From the NCBI GenBank assembly GCA_016801845.1, contig CM028912.1:7625501-7689500 (forward strand): a DNA stretch of 64,000 bases, written 5' to 3'. The notes beneath the pieces were generated by a model. The model was not told where the DNA came from. It saw nothing but the letters and a program-made list of their open reading frames with translations, and did no database searches. This DNA comes from Polydactylus sextarius (lineage: Eukaryota > Chordata > Actinopteri > Polynemidae). This document shows positions 38,801-53,200 of the stretch, piece by piece. Each line of letters starts with the position of its first letter. Within the stretch, counting starts at the first letter, position 1. The position numbers were made by a program, and so were the translations under genes.

Positions 38801-41800
38801 AGAGTGACAAATGGAAAGAGAAAAATGAAAAGAGAGCAAAATTGAGACAGTGCGTGTGCACCTGAGAGAAACACGCAGAGACAAAGACTTAAAATCAATA
38901 CGCTGACAACAAAAAAGAAAATGTTGGCATCTGTTAGAAAGATCAGGGATGAAGCTGAGAAAAAAAAAATCAGAAAATGGAGTCTAGAGAAGAGAGCATG
39001 TGAGGAAAGAATGAGAAATCAGTAGAGAAAGAGCTCTGTGAGGACAGCAGTGTAGTCCACCCCCACTCTGCAGCAGCTCCCTCCTCTGCTTTGCCAGGCT
39101 GTGTTCATTCATTGGTCGTGTCTGTGTTGAAACCAGTGGAGGAGAGTGAGAAAGATATGAATGGCAGTTGGGCTGGGCTGACTGGTGTCTTTGTGAGTGG
39201 CAGCCACTTAAATTAAGCATGGTCTTAATGTATAAACAGAAGAACAGCGATCTACGTCAGACAAAGACATGCACAAAGGTCCACTTGTATGAACACATAA
39301 CACAACAATCTCACATAAACACTGCACACAAACCAGTACTTGGCAGTTTTGCATTGCTGATCACGGTTTCCAGTCCAACTAAAAATTGTGTTGTTTTGAT
39401 ATTTTTGAAGATTCAGCTTGTTAGTTGTTTTAAGTGGAGGTAGATCTAAATGTTTCAGTTTCATCTGTGCATCCAGTCAATGGACTTGTTTGGGTCACAT
39501 TAGCTCAATGCAGGGACTGGAAATAATTCTCTAGAGGTTTAATATACATGTTAACAGTTCATGCATCTAAAACATCAAGCTATTAATAAAGACACACAAA
39601 ATGAACTTCTAAAAAGTTTATGACACATCTTCCTTTCATTTTAATCATCTTGAATGTTATAAAATAAATACATCTCATATTATTGAAGCCTTACATCACA
39701 TAAAACAGGACTCTGACCCTCACCACTATGCACAGTATTGATCCTGGTCCTGACGTCAAAATCTTCTATGCCAGTTCCCGTAAATGACCTACAATTCAAC
39801 TGCCAGATCACCAATCCTGTCTCTGCAAGTCAAGAGGGTGATTTGGCTTATTCTAGTTCCAACTTGCAGAAAACTGTTTGGCAATAAGTAAGCAACCACC
39901 CTGCCATCATACAGCCTGTTTGTCCACCTCTGAGTCATCTCTGTTCCCTCTCCACTGCAGAAAACAGCTGCCATGAAGGAATACATCAAAGACATGCTCA
40001 TGGTCGAGTATGTACATCCACCCACTTCACCAGATGGAGCAGGTTTCTTCTTTGTTTGTAAAAATTGTGGTTCTCTCCGCCCATACGGTCAATACCATCT
40101 TCTATTCAATATCACTGAACTGTTCAGTCATCCAGGGTTGGCTTCAAATTTTGACACCAACCACTGCAAAATCAGAACAGAGTGGAGGGAAGAGACCAAC
40201 ACGTCAGAATACAACTGTACTGTAAACCTTGGTGTATGATGTTTTTTCATGAAACTCCCAGTCAGGGACCTTTGATGTTTTCCATGTAAAAAAAAAAAAA
40301 CTGCTTTTAACAACCACCGCATATGCAAATTTTCACTTTTCACCTCATGCAAAACTTTCTTAGCTGTACTGTCTTGCTGCTTCCATTCACAATAAGCTCT
40401 ATCCACATATAGTGCAAACAAACAACTTTAACTCAACGGTGGAAATGTACTGCAGAAACCAGCTGTGATATTACAATAAAATCACCTACAATGAAAACAA
40501 AGTTTCCATTTTTGGCAACCAGTTGACACTTCTCAGTTGTCATCTAGTCACAGCCATTGCTAATTGATAGATTATTATACAGTGCATGGCTGCAAAAAAG
40601 GGAAAAAAAGAATGAAAAAACAGACTCACACATACATGCACTTGGACACAATATATGGTTTAACAAACTGCACTCACTAAACCCTCACCAGGAATCTTTC
40701 AATTACAGCTTGAACAATGTAAGCGTTGGCTCTTATTGTTCAATCCAAGAAAAATTGGATTCACTTTACCATTTGACATAGGCCCACTTCTCCTGATTGA
40801 ATTTCATGTTCAGCTTCTCTCATAAAAACCTATTATAAGTGTCTCGTTCACTTTGAGTATGTTTGAGCAAAAAAAAAAAAAAATCCAGTTTGTGTTCATA
40901 CAATAAATTTTGCACACTTCAAACAACTCTGTATCAGCTTTGTATTTTGTTTACTATACGGTAAATCCCTTTGGTGGTTATGTGAGTTAATACTACAACC
41001 CTACCTGCTTAATAACAATAAATAGGATCTTGATTTACTGTTTCTTTCCCCCAATTGCTTCCGTCAAAGAGGTTATATTTCCATGTATGTTTGTTTTTGT
41101 TGTTTATTTGCCAGCAAGATTAGGTAAAAACAGATAAAGCATCAAATTTGGTGGAGGGATGGAGCATGTGCCGGAGTGGAACCGCTTAAATTCAGCCGTG
41201 AATCTAGGAATTGTAATTATTTCTAGATAAAACCCAAAGTATGGAAAAAAATAGTGGCTCTTGTAGATGTGAATCATGTAAATTTATATTTATGTTGCTG
41301 ACATCTTTAAATTTACAATTGATGCCAATTCACAAAATAACCCAGATCTGACAGACATGTAGGAGTGTTTGGCCTTGGCAGAGGTAAAAGCTCAGTAGAG
41401 CTACTGAGTATCATTCTAGTTAAAAAAATTGGGTGTTGGGATGTTGGGATGCTGGAGCTTTTGTGTGTGTGTGTGGTGGGGGGGGGGGTCATGTGGCCAG
41501 CTTTGTCCTCTCTTATTATCTGGCAGGAATGTTTTGTTAATCCCTTTATCCTCTAAAAAAGAGAGAGAGTCACTGAGGATGGGAGATAGAGAGAAAGAGA
41601 CAGACTTAGAGCTAAATCCACTCAGTATTCAACTAGTTCTCAGAATTTGGAGAACACGGAAACAAACTGTGAGACAAACGGTGAAAGGAGGAAATTATTG
41701 CACTAAAAACTTAGTACTTCAAAAAGAATATACAAAGCACAAGAGTGGCTGTAGAATAAAAGATGTATAGGAAACAATATTTTACAGTATTATAGTTTTT

Positions 41801-44800
41801 TAGTACTTATGTTATTACTGCAAAAACAAAATTATGAAATCTGCTCACTGTTGTTTACATGAGATAACCATCCAATGGTAAACTGCCAGACCCTAGAAAG
41901 AGTTGATGTCAACCTCAACCACACCCTGTATGGTAAACTCAATAGGTCACTGAGACGTGACATCAATCCTAGGGGCTGAAGATGTCTGGACAGCAAGCAT
42001 GTCCAACATGTGGTATATTTAGAGCAGCCCAGTTACAGAGACACACAAAAAAACAGAGCATACGCAGAGTTAATAAATTGTAAACTTTCATGGTTTATGC
42101 TGTTTCACTGTCACAAAAGTAAGGCAGAAAAGTGGGGGAGATGTGGTGTGACTGCTTCTCTACAAAAAAGGGGAAACACACACACAGACACACACACACA
42201 CAAGTGTCTTAGAAACAAGAAGTAAATTAAGTGGAGGACAGGAGCAGCAAGGGATACAGTGTAAGAGTTAAGAAAGAGGCAACGGTGGTCATAATGGCTA
42301 ACATTTAAGTGCGGAACATAGTGACCTTACACAAGACTGACTGTTTAATGTGTGTCAGGCTGACATAGGAAATGTGATAGTGACATTCATCAGTTGCAGT
42401 GGACTACCATAATACTCTAAAGCAGCCATTCAAGGTTAAATTGTACTTCCAACAGTGAAGGTTGCTGTGACTTGTCAATGCTAATGTGTCAACCTGCATG
42501 TGAGCCTGTTATCTTGTATTGTATATGCCCTTGTATCCATTTGCTGACATAGAAAAGGAATATAGTTGTCAGCATTCTTTGACCAACATGCCCTGTCATA
42601 TACACTACCAGTTAAAAGTCTATATTTCAGTCTCCATATTTCCAACTATTACTGATATTAAGTGTTGCACAGATGAGCAATTGGAGAATCATAGAATCTT
42701 GAACTAAATTTAATCTAAATTCAGCTGCTGAACTCACTTGTGACCTTCTCTCTACAACAGAAATCAAACTGTGATATTACAAGATATGTTGCTTGTGTGA
42801 TGTTAGCTGGTGTGCTGCTGCAATGGGAAACTTTGTCCTTTCTCTTTATCAGTTTATTCACTTGACTTAAACTACTGAAATTCAATAAAACCTAGAAAAA
42901 CAAGGATGTTCTTAAAACCTCTGATAGGTAGTGTATAAACTAGCAGAGTACCAGTGTCTGGGAGTTTAATGCATTAGATTGTTTGTTGTTTGTGAGATCA
43001 GTGAAACAGATAAAGAGAAAAGCAGATGAACCCACCATCTGTAAGACATTTCCCTTAAAGAGGAAATTGGGAGAGAAGAAGAGTATGTGAGGTGAATGAG
43101 TCAACAAACTAAGATAGAACAATAACTGCTGAGGCCTGTGCCAATCGCTGCACTGACCTGCTGAGGAAGCCCGGGAAGGACAGACGGACCGGGTATCCAT
43201 AACGAATCATGCGCACCATCTCAAGCACCCCAATGTACTGCAGCTGGGTAGACACGTGGAAGCTGTCAAAACTGTCTGGCTGACCAGTGGTGTTGGGGCG
43301 CACACACTCCACAAAGTGCGGTGTGCACGCCTGCAGTTTACTGATCATTTCCGACAGCGAGTTCTGGAAAAGGCACAAGAAGAGATGAAGTGGTCAGAGG
43401 CATCTACCAGTAATTTTACAATCAAAATAACAGAATTAATAAAATGCTCTGATTAACAATTGTTATCTGTGTTTGGAGGAGCTCAGTGACTGTTCTCAGA
43501 CTTTGCATACTGAAATAAAAGAGGAAAAAGAACGTTCCTCTGACTCTTTGTTTTTGATGTAATAACTTGATTTATGAGCCACAGTCATCCTGTGTTCTGA
43601 TTTTGGGAATGTGTTTCTCTTTTAGAGGAAGGAAGACACAATGTGCTCTTTTCTCTTTCTGAATGTGAGGGAGTTCTTCTTGAAAACTCTAAATTCACAG
43701 ATGTCGCATCCAAGGTCACATATGTACCCACACATCCACATACAAGTAAGCGCTTACATCTGTGTTTTTGTCACTCCACAAACTGACGTCAGTCTATATT
43801 CTGCATACCCGTAGGTACAATGCTCCACACCTCACCCCTCATCTTTGAACGTCACTACCAGCATTCACATTCCCTCCAAACAAGCGCATGCACCAACACA
43901 AATGCGTGTGCATGGCACACAGTGGTTGCTTATTGTTCATTCATTCATGTGGAGGGCTTCATGTTTGGCTTGGTACAGCATCATTTTTCAGCCCACTTTC
44001 TCCTTCCCTTCCATTCCCTGAGGGAATCATCGACCACAAGCCCACAACTATGATTGTGCAACACACTGGTTTCATTCAGGCCAAAGGTACTGCTTCTCTG
44101 AGCACATTCAGCCGCCTTGCGTCACCAGCAGATGCGGAACTGTTCTCCTCTAACTGAATATTACTGTTGCTTTATATAGTTATGAAATCATAATACCCTA
44201 CTCTGATTAGGTCTTGGAGCTGCATTGTTACAAAGGCAGTGTTTTGTGAACGAGTAAGAATAATGTGCAGTGAGGACAATTGCGAGGGAGTGGCTCTACT
44301 ACACTACATTAACTTCAGTAATTGCTTCAAGTGAGGACAAAATTCACAAAAAACCCTGTTTGTTTGATCAATAAATTGATGCATACAACTGGATTAAGAC
44401 AGTTACTTTACACAGGGAATTGATATTGAATAAATGGTTTTGTCTCATTGTCTGCAAACATTGTCTTTACGTTTTTCTTACGACCCAAAGTTGAAGGATG
44501 TTCCAGTTGTTTTTGCACAGAAAAAGCCAAACTACTGGAATCTTCTGCTCTTTATAGGAATTATTCAGATTCAGTATAAGAAAGAAAAATTGGTTTTCCA
44601 AAGTGTTCAATTATTTGCATGTTAATTTGTAGTGGTTTTAAAACTTTTTTGTAGCTTGCAGAATATGCTTGATAAATGCTTCTTCAATAGTCCAATGTAA
44701 ACATGTCACCAATCTATTGCTAGATTAACAAAAAAACAAATAATGGCAATTTTATTTGCCATCACTTAACCTGGATGATTTCAGACTACAGCAGATTAGA

Positions 44801-47169
44801 GTGGTTCTTACCCTCAGCTGGACAGCCACTGTGATGGGCCCACAACGCTCCAGTCGCTGGAGGAAGGAGCTTGAGCCTTTCTTCTTCAAGATCTGACAAT
44901 AGCAAGAGATACAAAAGTGAAAAAAAAATAGATGTGCATCTTATTTCACATGGCATTCAAGTTAAGATCATGGAATGTAATCATCACTTATCATCAAATT
45001 AGACTGTATGGCTTTGACAAGAGATAAAAATATTCTAGACTTTATAGGATGTTTGCAATCACACTAAACAGTCCCACTGAACCACTTCTCTGTGGGTCAA
45101 GTATGAGTTTTCATAGGCTTTGGTTAAGCCAGTTTATTTATAGAGTGTGTTTAAAAACAGCAAATGTTGAACACAGAGCTTTGAAGAGAGATGAAGAGCC
45201 CAACTTGATCCCGTCTTATTTATGGTGAAGAGGAGGTCATGTGGCTCAGGTCTGTTTAGCTGCATCTGAAAATTGCTTGATGTTTTCTAAGATCATGTTC
45301 CTCATATGTGTTTACGATCTAACTTTGTCATCTTGACTGTACATCTACCATCTGCTATGTAAACACAATAACTACTGTTTGTGTGCATGTCTTCCTGGAA
45401 GAAGGATCCTATCCTGGTTGCTCTTCCTGAGGTCTCTTCCATGTTAAAAACTACTTGGTTACTGTCGAATTTTCAGGTTTGAGGACAACGTGTGTCGCAC
45501 ACTGCTCAGAGTGGCAAAACTGTGATGTTGGGCTATACAAAATAGATAAATATGGCTTCGCATATACGTTTTTATACAGTCTGACAACCAGTACAGCAGT
45601 GCAATATTACCTAATACTACTGTTACTGTATGGGGTTGTGGAGACATATACAGAAAGGTGAAAGGGGTCTTATGTAAGCCCTTGCTCTAGATGGCTAGCT
45701 AATGAGCCACAGAGGCAGCCGGCACGACAGCCCAGGAGGTTACACAACCAGGAAACTTTCTCAGTCACACATGTGCACCACTACTGCTTTACAAAACAAT
45801 AAAGCAGATAAAGTGGACAGAGGGACACAGAAAATGGGAGACAGTGAATAAGGAGACTTGATATTTCAAGAATATTGTTATCAGATGTGTGATTGATGTT
45901 TTTCTTCTGTTGCTTGTGGATTTCTCTATCTCTTCACACGACCGTACAAACAAATCCAATTCCCAGAGGTTTATATATAGCACTCTGGTGGGAAGTATCT
46001 TAAATTGGACTGTTGTTTTTTCCAAAAATACTCTCCCTGTTTTATCCATTGATTGGCACAGCAGTCTGTTGCCAAATGGAACAAAAAACATCTCGGTGAT
46101 TATGTCACTTTCTGAATAACTGTGTTCCTTTAAGTCATCAGTTCCTATGTAGTGTGAGAAATATCCATTTCAACAAACATCAAATGCTCTAGAAAAGAGA
46201 TAACAGTATATTCAAGGACAGTGAATTCAGCTCATGTGTTGCAGTTGTGTAGTTATGTACATATCGCTACATGTACATAGCAACAAAATAATGTGACATG
46301 GATTCACTACACTGCGAACAGTGTACTGTACCTTGGTAAGGTCATGGTACCGCCGAGGCTGTTGGGGGACAGAGTTGGCAGTAGAAGGGGAGGCTGATGG
46401 CATCCTGTGGAGCAACAAGGCAGCTTTAGGCCCCCTCAGCCCTATGCGGCCCTGAGCTGCTGGCACCAGCGAACCAGTCTGAGTCAGCTTGGACTGGAAG
46501 AGCTGCTGCAGTAACACGCTCTCACTAGCTGCTGGGCACAAAGCACATACACACAGAGAGGGAGGAAAATAAGAGTGAAAAGAAGCAACAGCATTGGTGG
46601 AAAAAAGGGGGTGGAGGAGAATATGGTGAGGTGGGATGAAGAGACAGAGAGAAGGAAAGAAAGAAAGAGAGAGAGAACAGTGAGCAGGATGTAAACAAGG
46701 AAGGGAAAGGGATCAGAGGAGAAGTGAGGGTGGGGGTGATGCATTAAGTTAGACTCCATGTAAACAATCAGTCAGGCAACAAGAGGGGGTGCACTATGCC
46801 ACTCGACAACACGTGGAGCAGTGCACAACAACAATGAGCTCATTCAGAAATCCAAACAACATGTGTGTGAACGTGGGCGTGTGACTCTCCTCTAAGAAAA
46901 AGAAAGAGAAAGAGAGAGAGGTAGGAGGAAAGGATGACAGGTAGGTGTACTAAGCAAAGAAAAACAAACATAAGTTAGAGTCATTCATGGACTGATTAAA
47001 TATAGCACCAAGGACCACTGTCTTTTTATTCCAAACACCGGAATATTGACTTACATAGATCCCTTTGCTTTACTATAAGCTTTAAGGCTTAAACTTAAAA
47101 TAAAGAGGTGTGCATAAGGGAGGAGATGACACCCATAAGAAGAAACCAAATTGTAAATGTATCAGTGTT

Positions 47170-47206
<37 letters not shown>

Positions 47207-50200
47207 ATGAAAGGCAGAAAGGCATCTCCTCAGTCAGACTGAGGGATAACAGCCAAGTGTGAGTGAAGGGCTAGCTTTGAGAAGATTAGCCTCATCATGG
47301 AAATTATAGCAATTAAGCTGCTGGACACAAGGCTAGCCTGGCAGTCACACAACGGCTGCCTGTGTCGTGCTAACCACAACACCCCACATCTGGCACCTTC
47401 TATAGACAATATACACACAGACGGTGCTGTCTGCTGCATACGGGATGAAACGCACACATACAAACACAACCTCACTTAGACAAAGAGAGGGGTTGTGTGT
47501 TGTTAGTTGAACAAGAGTGCATTTTTGTACATCAAGCATGCTCTGACGCCACAACGTGCTTATATGTATGTTATTGATTGGGTACTTACACTTCATCGTA
47601 AGCACGAGATTCTGAGGAAGGAAGTCTTTGTTTCTTGTGAGCGATCCAGTGAGGTCATATGAAATCTAGTGGAAAAACACATTGTTCATGCACATTCACT
47701 TCAATACTCATACTGTACATTTACTCTCATGGTTTGGTGATAAAATGTAGCAGTATAACATTTTTTTGTGGAAAATCTCTACAACATGTTCTATGAGAAG
47801 TGTGTGGACTCAAAACACCAATGGAATCTCTTTTTGCTTCTTATGAGCTTTTATGAATGTTGCATTCATAATACAGAGTACAATCAGTATTCACTCATAT
47901 GTTTGAGCATGTGTGTTTCCAGACAGAGAGAGTAGTTTAAAGTGATGTAATAACCAGAAGTGCCTACTAATTCACACTAATTCAGATAGAGGAAATGACT
48001 CAGATGTTGGAGAAATTGCAGCTGGTGACATGGACACAGAAGAGTTGACAGAAAAAAAAAGGTTTTGTTAATCATATAGACAAAAAACAAACTGAACAAA
48101 GTGTAAATACTGTTTAACAGCTTCGCAAAGAAACACTAGCAATTTGTTCCCATCACCTGGAAAACAGCTGTGTCATAAAATATGTCAACAAAAAAATTAC
48201 ACACTTGACAAGCCCAGGTTTCAAATGCAGCAATGTATTACATAAGTGTTTGCTAAAGCCACTCCTAACCCTAGTGCATCCTAAAGAAGGAACAAATTTA
48301 AATCTAGCAATAATGTTGTTTTAACAACAATTTTATTTGGTTTGGTGACTTTTTTTTTTTTTTTTTGTTTTTTACCTTTAAGACTTATGAGGTGCTGTAA
48401 ATGAAATTGATTGCATGTTATACTGCCTAGCTCTACCACCCCTGCGTCTATATGAATGGAAGGCAGACAGACCTGTCCAGCATAGTGGCTGACAGTGAAA
48501 GCTGGGCCCTGGTCTTTTGGTGGGGGATTTCCGTTGCCATCTTTAGTGGTGAGAGAGAGGCCGTGAGTTGGATTGGAGTCCAGCTGTGCTGACAGCCTCT
48601 TGTACAGTGTTTGCTCTGCAGGCCGCAGGCTCTGGCTCTCCTCATCTAACACACACAGCAGTCCCTGAGGCTTCTGTAGGAGGGACACACAAATGTTATT
48701 AGTAGCCTTCAACAAAGGCCCTTGAACAGGGACATGCATCGAGTTTGATTTGTATGTTTGTTTCTTACACAGGAATGTTCAATTAGGGAAGAAGAAGAAA
48801 AACAGTAATTTGCTAAAACCATCCCCAATTCTCAAAAATAAAAACAGGAAAAGAAACACACAAAAACAATTTTGTTAAGTGATTAAACTGTCTGTCAACT
48901 AAATTCAACCATGTGACTAAAGCTTTTGTCAAAGCTCATGGTAGGCTTACAATGTTGTGACATCATGAGAGAACAAACTGGACTGGACTGGTCCAAACCA
49001 GTAACGTACCTGAAGAAAGAAGTCCAGAACGGCTGGTTGGTTGCTGGGGGAGCGTGGGGTCTCCATGGCAATGCCCTCCTGCAGACATTCAGCCTGTTCC
49101 TGCTGGAATAGCACTTCAGAGACGTACTGCCTCAGTCTCTCATTGGTCATGTTCACACACAGCTGGAATGCACACACAGTACACACTTAGACACACACAC
49201 ATCAGTCTGTAAACACACACTTCAGTGCACAGTTCCTCAGAGACCTACTGTTGAATGTTTGTTTTTAAAGCAAACAAATGCATGAATACAATCTCAAAAA
49301 TAACCTGCTGTGGCACCAACAGGGGAGTCAATGGGGCATAAATGAACTGCCTGACAACTCATACAACCAACCCAACCCTAAAATTATGAGAACTGTTTAC
49401 TGGGACACCTCCTGCATGGTGCACACAGCAATGACCATCCGTCTGTAAAGCTTTTCTGCAATTCCATAATACTATGGACAAAGTGGGCGTGCTGCGGGAC
49501 ATGGACTCTTCCTAACCCCGCGGTCAACCCGTCAAAGCACAGGAAGGAGTTAATCAAATGGGTTTATTTTACGTCTGTGTGTGCTTGTTCTTTAGTTACA
49601 AATGTGACAAGTAGTTAATTTTTCAACCCACGCACAATCTCACGCATTGATCTTTTGAACTTCGTGTTTTGCATTTAACATGAAAAAAGGTACAGGCCCA
49701 TGACAAACAGAACAAGCCATACCATCAACTAGGTGATGTCATCAAAAATGAAAGTATTACTTCAGAGTAGTGTTTTTATCCAGTCACTGAAAAGACTGAA
49801 TGTTCATTTAATGAAAGTGTGAAAATCACAGGTAAATACGGTTGACTTTCCCTCTTTGGATATATTTGTTTGATTGTGTCACAGCTTGCTTGCTTGAGAA
49901 GTGCTAATTTAGTGGTGTGTAGATCTGTACTGGAAATGGTTGTAGTCCTGATGTTTTCATCAGTGTTAGTCTTTTCTTTGTCTTAAGGTCAGTCTATTCT
50001 TTGTGTTCAGGCTAGACTAGTCTATTAAAGGCTCAGTCCCAGCAGGTGGTTGATTGAGTTAGCTCATTACCAAAGTGCTGAGCAGCTACAACACACCCCT
50101 GACAAACACAGCTCTAATTAACGAGCACTAATGACCCTGATCATGCTGCGCATGTGGAGCGTGTCTGTCTGCATGTGTGTGGATACATGTGTGTACAAAC

Positions 50201-53200
50201 ATGTCAGGGCTTGTTTGTCACTGATGTGCCACATCTACTGTAAGAGATCATCATGTTTGTTTGTCTACGACTTGCCCTTCTTCCTTTTTTATCTGTGGGT
50301 GGTAGGTAATGTGTGTGATTTGAGCAAGCTGATATTAACAGTGGTGAAGTTATATGAAGGAAAAGGGGTGGGCAGCGCCACCACCTAATAATATGTTTCT
50401 TTTCCTCAATTTATAAACCTCCACCTGCCTCTTGTGTCCCAGTGTTTGCTCTCACTGTCTATGACCTACAAAGACAAGTTTATGCAGTGCCTCACTTCCA
50501 CTAGGGTTGGGAAACACACACACACACACACACACACAAGTAGAGTAAGACCACTGCCATCTTAGCATCACACACTTGAAGAGCAAACTCATATACATAT
50601 CTTCAAAAGCAAAAATCACACAGTGGCCTTCATAAATGCAGAGATGGCCAATGGCTCCAAAGGGAGGAAACATAAGCTCTGACTAGTTAGAATAAGCACT
50701 TATCCGCTTGAGCACTATGACACTATGAATTACACCCTAAGAGACACACACACAATGATATACAGTCTCGTCTGCCTGATCCCTGCTGGGCTTACCATGG
50801 AGTAGTCTAATAACAGTACATGCTTGATTAACACATGGCAGATTTGCAGCCCATAGTGAGTTGTATAGAGCTTCACATGCTGTACACTATGTAATGCAGT
50901 CACACACAGTGATATAGTGAGTACAAGACGTGTTGACATGCTGATCCATCAGTAAAATACACAAACAGATACACAAACTCTTGTAGTGCAGAAAAGGAAA
51001 ACTAACAAAGGAATAACTGATTTAGTTACATTTATAAAAATAAATCACTTCCCATACATTAAAACTGCCATTGCTTCTCCTCACTTCCTCACTATAATAG
51101 TGTATGGTACAGTGTCATACAGCTGTTGTGTGATGCTACAGAGAAAGGAAAACTAAATATACTTGTTCGATTTCTGTTGAATGCAAGATTTAATAATCTG
51201 CCTGAGAAGAAAGGTGTTTGTATTATTTTAAGATGGCCACTGAGCTCTAATGAAGGACGGATTAGCTCCTGTTTTTAGCCAAACTGAATATACTGAATAC
51301 TGAATATTAAACACAATTATAGCAGTTAAGTGGAGAAGAAGTCATGTAGTCTATTTGATAATAATGGAGCTGCCATTGTTATTGGTAGTTTTATTCGATA
51401 ATGCAAACAAAGGAGCCCTAAGACAAATGTTATCATTTCTTCAATAAGAAGCAATTGGAACCAATTTTATCAGACAGAGATTTGATTGTGAATCAAAAAT
51501 ATGTAATGATTGGTAATGTGACCCCAAGCACCAAAAATTAATAATATTGTAAAAGCAAAATTTCAATCCCTATTCCAAACACACACACACAGGTTTGAAG
51601 TTGCGTGTAACATCTCACACACAGGCAGTCATTGTATCAGCCGTCAGTTCATCTGAGGACAGCTGAAAATCACGCCACAGTCAGCCACAGACCTCACCTC
51701 ATTCATTACAATTATGGACTAAAATGTCCAGGCTAAAATAGATAACAGCCCCAAATATTTGAACAATTTGATTAAGATCTGTTTGAAATTACAATACCAC
51801 ACACTATTCTGAGAGATTTTTATAGCTCAAGATGGCCTTCCAAGCCAATGATATTATTCAGGGAATGCCATAAATGCATTTGGCCTAATTAGGAAAAATT
51901 GTCAGTCAGCTTGAAGAGAACAGGAACACAACACTCATGTTTTCTGGGGGACTGGAAAAAGTAAACACTGTCCCACCTGCTCAAATCCATTCCTCTGAAA
52001 TTCTTCAAACCCAAATATGTCCAAGATCCCAATTTCCAGGGCAGGATCACTGGAACAGAGATAAATAGATAAAAGCATGTTTACTTTATGGCACCAAATT
52101 TATTCCAGCATCATTGTGAGAACTTGTCATCTTGCTTGCATCACTCTGACAAGAATTATCATGCTTGTGTGAAAAGTGTGTGTATATCTGTATGCAATAA
52201 CACATCTAAAGGGGATGTGCCATGAGTAGCGCGGTTGACAAATTTATTACATTCTGTGGTTGGTGAGTAAACAAGGCAAAGCCCAAACACATTCCAGAAG
52301 ATATCGCCTGGGTTATCTCACAGAGCAAGATAAGATTACCCAACAACAACATCACCAAGGATCATATGACCTCCACCTGGGAGTATGAGTGTGTGTGTAT
52401 TTAGGTTTCTGTGTGTGTTTTGCTGTTGCTCTGTATTTTCCATTTCAGTATGCATATGCCTGCCAAGCAGTGTAAACTATTATAATCCGCCACTCTAAAT
52501 GTTGTGTCAAGTTATAATATCAGTTTTGTCACTCAAGAGGTACTGACTGACTTACTGCTTGTGTGTGATGACAGATATACTTAATCAGTAGTGTTTGTGA
52601 TAACAGACCATCAACAGTGAGGGATTCCCAAGAAATGTTTCTGGTGGTTTACAGTGGAAACACCTTTAGGCACAAATGTGCACACACACACACGCATGCA
52701 CACCCACACACCCACACAGCCTCTCCGTTCTCCCTCTCAGAGCTATACCCAGTGTTGTCGTCCTGTCCTTGTAGGTAGTCGTTGATGCTGTTAACCAGAT
52801 AACTAAAGAGGCGTCCATAGATGGCCTTGGCCAGCTGGTCTCTGTACTGCTCGGACATCTCTGCTGTGTGGCGTCGAGTAATCACATCACCTGACACAAA
52901 GAAGACAAGAAAAACAAACTTTCCAGTACCTGACGACAACACAGTAAGAAAAAAAATTACTTGTGTGGTTCATTTTGAATATTAAAATAGTTGATGTACA
53001 GCTGATGTTTTCTGCTGCAAGGCTTAAACACGTCTTCCCGCAACTAGGACTATACATTGGTATGGACAATATTACTGGAAATTTCCAGTTTGTTTTTCAA
53101 CTATTAGATGTTTTATTATGAGCATATCCTGGTTACAATATAGAAACTTTTCTCACATTTTAATGCTTTGCCATATTACTGTTACCTGTAGATAACTTCA

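Larger units (their letters stand above)
36269..43157 (-). other. myo16: Intron between exons 16 and 17 (6.9 kb), transposon-rich
   Basis: Longest internal intron seen, from CAG|GTCAGT to CTCCTAG. It hosts two copies of one interspersed repeat in opposite orientation, a Ty3/gypsy pol fragment and a Tc1-like MITE (listed separately). No additional exon is needed by phase. Confidence 0.8.
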
